From: Balneolaceae bacterium
Lineage (GTDB): Bacteria; Bacteroidota; Rhodothermia; Balneolales; Balneolaceae
DNA length: 6,601 bases
Direction of reading: 5' to 3'
Assembly: GCA_007123985.1 (NCBI GenBank)
Contig: SLGA01000248.1
Location: 1-6,601 of the forward strand
Below are positions 1-5,782 of this stretch, piece by piece; position 1 is the first letter of the stretch; every line of letters starts with the position of its first letter. The position numbers and the translations under genes were made by a program. The notes below the pieces were generated by a model. The model saw only the letters and a list, made by a program, of their open reading frames with translations, was not told where the DNA came from and did not search any database.

Positions 1-242
1 ATGTAGCCAATATTTTAAACCAGGCCGGTTATACAGCTACCCAAATCGCCGATGCAATGAAATCCGCGTTCAACTGGAGTGCAAGCCAGCTTACCGATTT
101 CCTCGGTGGTGCGCTTAATCTTGGCAAAGATACTATCGAGAGTATATTGGGGTCAGTCGGTTTTTCTTCCAGTGATATATCCGATGCAATCGGGAGTTTC
201 TTTGATGATGTGGGAGATTTCTTCTGTAATATTTTCTGCTAA
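1..242 (+). CDS. C-terminal end of a helical-repeat protein (5' truncated by window)
   Basis: The reading frame is open from the window edge (first full codon at 3) to TAA at 240-242, giving 79 visible residues. The ATG at 57 is probably internal, because the repeat pattern already runs in register before it. The protein is a string of degenerate units of about 13-16 residues: GYTATQIADAMKSAF, NWSASQLTDFLGGAL, NLGKDTIESILGSV, GFSSSDISDAIGSFF. Each has an aromatic or hydrophobic start, a Ser/Thr-rich cap and an amphipathic helix. It ends in an acidic-aromatic tail, DDVGDFFCNIFC, with two cysteines. From memory, comparable GYTATQVA-type repeats occur in large, often secreted or surface proteins of Bacteroidota, cyanobacteria and others, with no settled function. 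No catalytic motif is visible and the N-terminus is outside the window, so localisation cannot be judged. The gene converges on the minus-strand operon and is followed by a strong terminator. Confidence 0.75.
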   Translation, partial: VANILNQAGYTATQIADAMKSAFNWSASQLTDFLGGALNLGKDTIESILGSVGFSSSDISDAIGSFFDDVGDFFCNIFC

Positions 243-267
243 GATTAGCCACTTCACAAAATTGAAC

Positions 268-302
268 AAGCCATCAGAGTAACTTCTGATGGCTTTCTTT
301 TT
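268..302 (+). terminator. Intrinsic terminator of the repeat-protein gene
   Basis: A perfect 11-bp stem (268-278 paired with 285-295, AAGCCATCAGA / TCTGATGGCTT) closes a six-base loop at 279-284. It is followed by a T-rich tract (CTTTCTTTTT) to about 302. It starts 26 bases after the TAA of the upstream gene. On the minus strand the same stem is followed by a weaker T-rich stretch, so it could partly stop transcription arriving from asnS as well. Confidence 0.88.
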
Positions 303-491
303 ATCTCAACTTCCGCAACATCTTAAAAATCCACCTCATTTATCATTAAAATACGTTCTGTAGTGATTCATCTATTATTTCTACAGCTAATAAGCTTCTT
401 GTTCTGCCTTTCAGTACTGCACTTACGAATTGTATTTTCGATTTTAACATATACTTAGTTGTAATGAATCCCGATGACACAGATAATGACA

Positions 492-701
492 GTCCCGCTA
501 CGGGACGCCATATCCGAAGCCCAAGGTCGTTACGTAGCAGTAAGCTTTGGGATTGAAGTTTATTTCAGAATTCGTATGATGCCGCGCCTATGGCGCTTCC
601 TTACAATGTGGCATCCTTTTGCCCCACGGAAATGCTTTGCATTCCCATAGGGCTACGGATATGCCGCCCCGAAACGGGGCTGATTTATACCCCCTGAAAA
701 G
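492..701. repeat. Palindrome-rich repeat element, copy A
   Basis: This is the first of two related elements. In order it holds: outer hairpin GTCCCG-CTA-CGGGAC (492-506); left terminal inverted repeat CATATCCGAAGCCC (509-522); a hairpin at 520-551 (8 bp, a two-base bulge, then 4 bp); a 20-nt core (564-583) identical in copy B; hairpin GCGCC-TAT-GGCGC (584-596); a long imperfect hairpin at 621-653; right inverted repeat GGGCTACGGATATG (650-663); and outer hairpin GCCCCG-AAA-CGGGGC (666-680). It ends in a tail shared with copy B, ending CCTGAAAAG. The left and right inverted repeats pair at 13 of 14 positions. It encodes no protein. A non-autonomous mobile or REP-like intergenic repeat is the likeliest class; no target-site duplication was seen. 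Confidence 0.75.
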
Positions 702-827
702 GTGAATGCCACTTTTTTTAATCGAGTAATCTGAACCTCAAGATAATGCTGAAAGATGTGCCGCCTGAAAAGAAGTTTCTAAATACATCCGTGATAGAGA
801 CTATAGCCCTAGTGGTGTGTCTGGCAT

Positions 828-842
828 AAACCTGTCAGGTTT
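828..842. repeat. AAACCT-GTC-AGGTTT palindrome
   Basis: A perfect 6-bp stem with a GTC triloop sits between the two elements. It can extend imperfectly outward (CTGG at 821-824 with CCGG at 846-849, then GTG with CAC across a bulge). From memory, AAACCTG-type palindromes are frequent between genes in Bacteroidota genomes. There is no T-tract after it, so it is not a canonical terminator. Confidence 0.5.
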
Positions 843-873
843 TAACCGGCACTTTATCGCTGACTAAGCCCCA

Positions 874-1121
874 GCACCTTCGGTGCGTCATATCCGTAGC
901 CCACGGTCACTGCGCAGCGGTGGCCTTGGGTACCGAGCGAGCCTGAAGGATGAGAGCACCGTAGGTGCGATATATCTGGGATTGAATTCAGAATTCGTAT
1001 GATGCCAAGCCTATGGCGCTTCTTTAAAATTCGGTCTTTGCATCCCACAGATTCACCATGTGAACCTGTGGGGCTACGGATATGCCGCCCCGAAACGGGG
1101 CTGATTTATACCCCTGAAAAG
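874..1121. repeat. Palindrome-rich repeat element, copy B
   Basis: This second copy lies in the same orientation as copy A. It has outer hairpin GCACC-TTC-GGTGC (874-886); left inverted repeat CATATCCGTAGCCC (889-902); a long hairpin at 900-930 with a GCA loop; an extra 50-base segment (931-980); the 20-nt core (987-1006); a decayed form of the GCGCC hairpin near 1007-1021; a 13-pair hairpin with one mismatch at 1044-1072; right inverted repeat (1071-1084); and outer hairpin GCCCCG-AAA-CGGGGC (1087-1101). The two inverted repeats are perfectly complementary over 14 bases. The last 51 bases match copy A except for one missing C. It lies about 75 bases past the asnS stop codon, so asnS readthrough transcripts would carry its complement. 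Confidence 0.75.
931..980. repeat. Extra hairpin segment nested in copy B
   Basis: Fifty bases are present in copy B but absent from copy A between the long left hairpin and the ATTGAA segment. They include hairpin GCACC-GTA-GGTGC (956-968) followed by GATATATC, which echoes the outer hairpin plus CATATCC arrangement of the element ends. TGGG occurs on both sides (927-930 and 977-980), which fits either insertion into B or deletion from A by slippage. Two copies cannot decide the direction. Confidence 0.5.
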
Positions 1122-1194
1122 CTAGCTAACAAAGATTTTATAATGGAGCTGGTGCACTCTTGAAGGTTAAGATAAATAGTTGTTTTAGTAATCG

Positions 1195-2688
1195 TTATGG
1201 TCGAAGTCTCCCCAGCATTCTTGGAAACGGTATGGTTTCACGTACGTGGCTTAATCCACAAATCCAGGCAACAGTTCGCTCAAGTCCAAGCCCGTAGCCT
1301 GAGTGAGGAACCGAGCCGTACCGACGAAGATCGAGATACCACTCAAACACTTCTTTCTCAAGGCCCTCTTCGGCAATTCGTTCTTCGAGGATTGCAAGGT
1401 CATCTTCGCGCTGGCTTCCTCCCACAATTTCACCATAACCCTCAGGTGCTAAAATATCCATACCCAGTGCCAGTTTATCCGTTTGATCGCGCTTCATGTA
1501 AAATGCTTTTATTTCAGCCGGCCAGTGGGTTACTATAAGCGGTACATCAAACTGCATCATCAATACCGTTTCGTCGCTTCCGCCAAAATCGTTGCCCCAT
1601 TCAAAATTCCGGGCTGATTCTTTCCACGACGGAATATTCCTCAAATCTTCTTCTATCTGGTCTACACGCGCACCAATCTCTTTGATTCGCTGGTCGATCT
1701 GCACCTTTCTCCATTTCTTGGCCGAACCGTGCTCTTTTTTAATCTCTTCACGCTCTTTCTTGATATCGACCAGTTCTTTTTCACGCGATGCGGCCATCTC
1801 ATCCAATAACTCAGCAGTCTCATCGCTTTTCAGCTTATCAACAGCTTCGGTGTAGGTCATCCGTTCAAACCGTTTTTCAGCAAGTGTTTCTAATGCAGCT
1901 GTATCTCGTTCAAGGATTTCGAGCTCTGCTTTATTTTTCTCAAGCACAGTTTTTACTATTGCTTTGATCATGTCCTCAGCCAAATCCATGTTCATCTCAA
2001 GATCGTAGAAGGCCATCTCCGGCTCAATCATCCAGAACTCGGTTAAGTGGCGGCGGGTTTTTGATTTTTCCGCGCGAAACGTGGGACCGAATGTATAGAT
2101 CAAACCATGAGCCATCGCCATCGCCTCACCATACAACTGGCCGGTTTGAGCCAGATACGCTTTTTCTTCAAAATAGTCGGTTTCAAAAAGCGTGGTACTT
2201 CCCTCAGCAGCATTACCGGTGAATATCGGGGAATCCATCTGCACAAACCCCCGACCCTGGAAAAAGGTGTGGATGGCAAAAATAATCTCATTCCTCACCC
2301 TCATGGCAGCCCACTGCCTGCGGCTTCGGAGCCAGAGATGGCGGTTTTCCATCAAAAATTCAACACCATGTTCTTTCGGTGTGATGGGATAATTTTCGGC
2401 TATCTGAACCACTTTCAGATCCGTAGCATGCAGCTCATATCCACCAATACTCCGGTCATCTTTCAGTACTTTTCCTGTAATTTCGAGCGAGCTCTCCTGT
2501 TTAAGGCCGGATGCCGCCTCGAATACCTCATCACTCACGTCATCGGCAGAGACAATGCACTGGCAGAGGCCGCTGCCATCTCTCACTTCAATAAAATGGA
2601 TAGATTTGCTGTTTCGGATATTGTACACCCAGCCTTTAAGGGTTACAATCTCATTTTCAAACTGGGAAAGGTTTTTGATGGTAGTCAT
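1195..2688 (-). CDS. asnS: Asparaginyl-tRNA synthetase
   Basis: Cytoplasmic class IIb aminoacyl-tRNA synthetase that attaches asparagine to tRNA-Asn using ATP. The 497 residues show an N-terminal OB-fold anticodon-binding domain (about 14-97), motif 1 in the region 131-155, motif 2 with the ATP-contacting Arg (FGPTFRAEKSKTRRHLTEF, 200-218), the KAFYMK segment (394-399), GEIVGGSQRE (419-428) and motif 3 (GLGLERT, 466-472). SVPHSGYGLG before motif 3 and the IPFPR ending are typical of AsnRS, as against AspRS. Between motifs 2 and 3 lies a charged, Lys/Glu-rich segment at about 288-361, roughly 65 residues longer than my recollection of E. coli AsnRS (466 aa); it is probably a coiled coil. The rest resembles Thermus-type AsnRS (GGSDETVL, APEGYGEIVGG). 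The gene starts 25 bp after the M16 gene stops, with no clear ribosome-binding site, and is probably the last gene of the transcript. Confidence 0.96.
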   Translation of the reverse strand: MTTIKNLSQFENEIVTLKGWVYNIRNSKSIHFIEVRDGSGLCQCIVSADDVSDEVFEAASGLKQESSLEITGKVLKDDRSIGGYELHATDLKVVQIAENYPITPKEHGVEFLMENRHLWLRSRRQWAAMRVRNEIIFAIHTFFQGRGFVQMDSPIFTGNAAEGSTTLFETDYFEEKAYLAQTGQLYGEAMAMAHGLIYTFGPTFRAEKSKTRRHLTEFWMIEPEMAFYDLEMNMDLAEDMIKAIVKTVLEKNKAELEILERDTAALETLAEKRFERMTYTEAVDKLKSDETAELLDEMAASREKELVDIKKEREEIKKEHGSAKKWRKVQIDQRIKEIGARVDQIEEDLRNIPSWKESARNFEWGNDFGGSDETVLMMQFDVPLIVTHWPAEIKAFYMKRDQTDKLALGMDILAPEGYGEIVGGSQREDDLAILEERIAEEGLEKEVFEWYLDLRRYGSVPHSGYGLGLERTVAWICGLSHVRETIPFPRMLGRLRP

Positions 2689-2713
2689 AAATTACTGATT
2701 GACAGATATGTGA

Positions 2714-3973
2714 TTACTTGTTTTCTGGCAGTAAAAGTGTTTCTGAAAACAGCTCCGGGTTAAAGAACTCTTTAGAAAACTTCAGTAGTTCTTCCGATGT
2801 TACCTCATCAATATTTTCAACAAGTTCATCAAGGGTTACAAATCGGTTGAAGTAGAGTTCGCTTTTGGCAAGGCGCGTCATCCGGTTACTGGTGTTTTCC
2901 TGCGAAAGAAGCAATTTTCCCTTCAGCTGTGCTTTCGCTTCACTCAGCTCTTTGGTTTCCACTTCTTCGTGTTGCATACGTTCAAATTCTTTGGTGATAA
3001 GTTCGCGTACGTGAGAAACATACTCAATATCGGTTCCCACATAAACACCAAACAGGCCGCTATCTACGTAGGACTGATTAAAGGGGCCGACCGAGTAGCA
3101 GTACCCATATTTTTCGCGAATGTTTTGATGCAGCCGTGAGCTCATACCTCCGCCCAGAATGGTGTTTGCAAGCAACAACAGGTATTTATCCGGATGATTA
3201 TAGTTTAATGCCCTGCGGCCCATAATCATGTGAGTCTGTTCAATCGGTTTTCTAACCTCTTTTTTCGATACTTCATACGGCTTTAGCGGTTGTTCCGGAT
3301 TTTCCGTTGCTTTCGGTTCGGAGTGGTTCAGCAGTTCGCTTACAAGATCCACAACCTGTTCATGATCCACATTTCCGGCTACAGCTACAAGCAGATTATC
3401 CGGCTGGTAGCGTTCGTCCATATAATCAAATAAATTCTGCCGTGAAAACGCGGATACAGTATTTTCAAACCCAAGAATTGGTCTCCCGATCGGGTGGTCA
3501 CGAAAAACCTGGCTGCTGAATTCATCAAATACAACATCCTCGGGGCTGTCGCGATACATTTTCATCTCTTCAAGTACTACTTTTTTCTCTTTCTGGAGCT
3601 CTTTCCTCGGGAATTCAGAGTTTTTCACCATATCAGAAAGCACGTCGAGAGCGGTATCCAGTTTTGTATCGAGACATCGCGCGTAGTAGCAGGTGTACTC
3701 GGTAGATGTGAATGCATTCAGGTATCCACCAACCGATTCCATGCTCTGGGCAATATCGAAGGCGGTTCGTTTCTTGGTACCTTTAAAAAGCATGTGCTCG
3801 AGAAAGTGTGTAATACCGGCCTGTTTTTCTGATTCGTTTCGGCTTCCGGTTTTCACCCAGATCCCCACAGATATACTTTTTACGCTATCTACGCACTCAC
3901 TTACAATCTTTAGACCGTTCGGTAAAACCGATTTCTTAATGTTCGCTTCTTTTTCAATAATGGTTGTACTCAT
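2714..3973 (-). CDS. M16-family zinc metallopeptidase (processing-peptidase/YmxG-like)
   Basis: Zinc peptidase of the M16B (pitrilysin/mitochondrial processing peptidase-like) group, 419 residues, close to the usual size of the short single-chain members. The inverted zinc motif HFLEH is at 56-60 (His56 and His60 ligands, Glu59 catalytic). The third ligand is probably Glu136 in VVLEEMKMY, 76 residues after the second His as in the family. The C-terminal half carries the substrate-positioning SSRLHQNIREKYG segment (278-290) with CYS after it, so Arg280 and Tyr293 probably form the conserved Arg/Tyr pair. Both halves therefore appear active in one chain. No signal peptide is visible, which suggests a cytoplasmic enzyme. 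Substrate is unknown; such genes are usually annotated as insulinase-like or processing peptidases. It lies 25 bp upstream of asnS and probably shares its transcript. A 168-bp gap with an inverted repeat precedes it. Confidence 0.93.
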   Translation of the reverse strand: MSTTIIEKEANIKKSVLPNGLKIVSECVDSVKSISVGIWVKTGSRNESEKQAGITHFLEHMLFKGTKKRTAFDIAQSMESVGGYLNAFTSTEYTCYYARCLDTKLDTALDVLSDMVKNSEFPRKELQKEKKVVLEEMKMYRDSPEDVVFDEFSSQVFRDHPIGRPILGFENTVSAFSRQNLFDYMDERYQPDNLLVAVAGNVDHEQVVDLVSELLNHSEPKATENPEQPLKPYEVSKKEVRKPIEQTHMIMGRRALNYNHPDKYLLLLANTILGGGMSSRLHQNIREKYGYCYSVGPFNQSYVDSGLFGVYVGTDIEYVSHVRELITKEFERMQHEEVETKELSEAKAQLKGKLLLSQENTSNRMTRLAKSELYFNRFVTLDELVENIDEVTSEELLKFSKEFFNPELFSETLLLPENK

Positions 3974-3995
3974 AATATCTTTCTATTTAAAATCT

Positions 3996-4065
3996 GTGCA
4001 TTTAAACTGTTTCCTATCTCGTACCTGATTTTCAGTATCAACACATCATTCGGTTTAAAATGCAC
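3996..4065 (-). promoter_or_regulatory. Inverted repeat in the leader region of the M16-asnS pair
   Basis: GTGCATTTAAAC (3996-4007) and GTTTAAAATGCAC (4053-4065) are complementary over 12 pairs with a single bulged A, and are 45 bases apart. Inside the loop a smaller hairpin (4022-4028 with 4032-4037, TTT loop) can form. The structure starts 22 bases upstream of the M16 start codon, in the only sizeable gap of the minus-strand cluster. It could be an mRNA leader structure or a spaced operator. I recognise no known riboswitch or Rfam family in it, and no convincing promoter hexamers could be fixed. Confidence 0.4.
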
Positions 4066-4141
4066 GATGCTATCTTTGATGAGTTAATCAGCCCGCTTAA
4101 AATACAAATCTGAGAACCAAAAAATCGGGAGAATATTTTTG

Positions 4142-5758
4142 TTACTGCTGAACAAACTCAAATTTTTCTCCATCAAACAGACCTTTATCACTCATCTTCA
4201 GGCTTGGTATCACCAACAGCGCCATAAAAGAGATCAGCATGAACGGAGCTTTCAGTGTGCTGCCCATTTCGCGTGAAATTTTACTTAGACGTTCATAACC
4301 GGCAGCCACAACCTCTCCGGAATCATCGCTCATAATACCTCCAATCGGGAGCGGAAGCACATCTTCGTTCTCACCGTGAACCGCTGATATTCCACCTTCA
4401 TTCTCCATAATAAGATTTAAAGCACGGCTCAAATAATCGTCCGATGTTCCCACAACTATAATATTATGCGAATCGTGGCCTACTGAGGAGGCAATTGCGC
4501 CATTTTTCAGGCCAAAATTGGTGATGAATCCAACCGCTGGAGGCTGTTTCTCATAACGGTTCACCACAGCAATTTTCAGGATATCTTTATCGGGTTCTGC
4601 CAATACCTCACCATCCCTAAGCTGTAGTGTAAAGATTTTGCTGCCGGTGATCAGCTCACCGTCGTTCGCCACTATTACCGGTTGATCGGCTTTATCGGTG
4701 TAGAGTTTAAAATCATCAGGAGATACTTCATACGGCGTAAAGTTGTTGATTCGGGTTGATGAAATATCTCCAAACCGAACCGTTCCGTTATCAAATACCG
4801 GTTCTCCGTCAATCCAGGTTTCCAGCACCTTCATGGTTTCGGGGTTATCAACGATTATAAAATCAGCCGGATCGCCGGGTTGCAGCAAACCAACATTCAG
4901 GCTGTAGTGCTGCACCGGTAATACAGAGGAAGCATGGAGAATATCAAAGAGATCAAAACCTTTTGCGAGTGTTCGGCTTACAATTTCGTTGATGTGCCCC
5001 CGAATAAGGTCATCGGGGTGTTTATCATCAGAACAAAACATCATTTTGCCCGGGTACTCTTTCAGCAGATCAATCAGCTCATCGTAGTTCTTGGCGGCAC
5101 TCCCCTCCCGAATGGCAATGTGCATTCCGGCTTCCAGCTTGTCAACGGCTTCCTGCCTGGTAAAGCTTTCATGATCGGTAGAAATTCCGGCTGAGGCATA
5201 CTTCACGGCTTTTTTCCCTTTTAAACCCGGGGCATGGCCATCCACGGGTTTGCCCAGATCGTGTGCTGCCTTTATTTTTGCAAGCACATCGGGATCATCA
5301 TTCAGCACACCGGGCCAGTTCATCATTTCGGCCAGATAGCGGATTTCATCCCTTTCGAGAAGTTTTCTCACATCGTCCACATCAAGTACGGCACCTGCTG
5401 TTTCAAATGGTGTGGCCGGCACGCATGATGGAGCTCCAAAATAGAACTTCAGTGGTACTTTTTTACCGTTTTCAATCATATACTCAACCCCTTCTTTGCC
5501 GCACACATTGGCAATTTCGTGTGGATCGGAAACCGTGGCAACCGTACCGTGCTGTACAGCAAGACGGGCAAATTCAGACGGAATCAGCATGGAGCTTTCT
5601 ATGTGGATGTGAGAGTCTACCATTCCCGGCAGAATATATCTTTCCGGTGCGCTTTTAGTTCTAATGACTTTCTTGATGCGGCCTTTTTCTACCTCAATTT
5701 CTCCTTTAAAACTCTCTCGTTTTATGGGATCAACAACAATTCCTTTTACTGTTTTCAT
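4142..5758 (-). CDS. ade: Adenine deaminase
   Basis: Cytoplasmic amidohydrolase that converts adenine to hypoxanthine and ammonia (EC 3.5.4.2), feeding purine salvage. The 538 residues are near the usual family length. Visible landmarks: PGMVDSHIHIESSM (44-57) with metal ligands His50 and His52; SDPHEIANVCG (77-87); LAEMMNWPGV (142-151), with a Glu expected to bridge the metals; GHAPG with His175; TDHE with His196; SDDKHPDDL (243-251) with the catalytic or metal-binding Asp; and the C-terminal Ade-specific domain with GHDSHNIIVVG (427-437), PLPIGGIMSD (469-478) and the IPSLKMSDKGLFD ending. The last set separates it from dihydroorotase or D-hydantoinase relatives. All expected metal-site residues are present. 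It starts 24 bp after the upstream membrane-protein gene with no evident ribosome-binding site. No terminator is seen after it. Dinuclear metal use (Fe or Mn) is family knowledge. Confidence 0.96.
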   Translation of the reverse strand: MKTVKGIVVDPIKRESFKGEIEVEKGRIKKVIRTKSAPERYILPGMVDSHIHIESSMLIPSEFARLAVQHGTVATVSDPHEIANVCGKEGVEYMIENGKKVPLKFYFGAPSCVPATPFETAGAVLDVDDVRKLLERDEIRYLAEMMNWPGVLNDDPDVLAKIKAAHDLGKPVDGHAPGLKGKKAVKYASAGISTDHESFTRQEAVDKLEAGMHIAIREGSAAKNYDELIDLLKEYPGKMMFCSDDKHPDDLIRGHINEIVSRTLAKGFDLFDILHASSVLPVQHYSLNVGLLQPGDPADFIIVDNPETMKVLETWIDGEPVFDNGTVRFGDISSTRINNFTPYEVSPDDFKLYTDKADQPVIVANDGELITGSKIFTLQLRDGEVLAEPDKDILKIAVVNRYEKQPPAVGFITNFGLKNGAIASSVGHDSHNIIVVGTSDDYLSRALNLIMENEGGISAVHGENEDVLPLPIGGIMSDDSGEVVAAGYERLSKISREMGSTLKAPFMLISFMALLVIPSLKMSDKGLFDGEKFEFVQQ

Positions 5759-5782
5759 GGTTCTGTGATTAAAAAAATTTAG

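Larger units (their letters stand above)
303..1194. other. Gene-free convergent intergenic region
   Basis: About 890 bases lie between the + strand terminator and the end of asnS. No open frame here has a credible start, composition or family resemblance. The first part (303-490) is AT-rich and featureless apart from a weak CTGTAG / CTACAG inverted pair at 358-386. The rest is mostly palindromic repeat element A (492-701), a spacer with an AAACCT-GTC-AGGTTT hairpin (828-842), and element B (874-1121). The last stretch (1122-1194) is AT-rich. No T-tract-backed terminator for asnS could be found. I see no tRNA, rRNA or CRISPR pattern. Confidence 0.7.

Noticed and set aside
57..242. Independent small gene starting at ATG 57
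   Set aside because: The frame stays open upstream to the window edge, and the first repeat unit begins before this ATG, so it is an internal Met of a longer protein.
358..386. CTGTAG / CTACAG inverted pair
   Set aside because: Six base pairs around a 17-base AT-rich loop is within chance expectation and has no other support.
442..470. Possible Bacteroidota-type promoter (TTG ... TATACTTA) reading toward element A
   Set aside because: The -7 box matches TANNTTTG poorly and AT-rich DNA gives such matches easily, so it is not called as a feature.
650..680. Classical enterobacterial-type REP with GTAG next to a hairpin
   Set aside because: A GTAG/CTAC tetranucleotide is present, but it lies on the opposite side of the hairpin and nine bases away, and no RAYT transposase is in the window. 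A REP-like origin is possible but not shown.
854..1048. 64-codon minus-strand open frame
   Set aside because: It lies wholly within or beside the hairpin repeats of copy B. Its translation is dictated by palindromes and it has no start context or recognisable fold.
1087..1101. GCCCCG hairpin as the asnS terminator
   Set aside because: On the minus strand the hairpin is followed by GGCATAT, not a T-tract, so it is not a canonical intrinsic terminator. It was left as part of the repeat element.
492..1121. CRISPR array
   Set aside because: There are only two copies of a 210-250 bp unit with internal variation. There are no regularly spaced short repeats with unique spacers and no cas genes nearby.
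480..1130. Target-site duplications flanking the elements
   Set aside because: I compared the bases outside 492/701 and 874/1121 and saw no convincing matching direct repeats, so transposition is not demonstrated.
2107..2763. 218-codon plus-strand open frame opposite asnS
   Set aside because: It is a long shadow frame antisense to the conserved catalytic domain and OB-fold of AsnRS, with no family resemblance.
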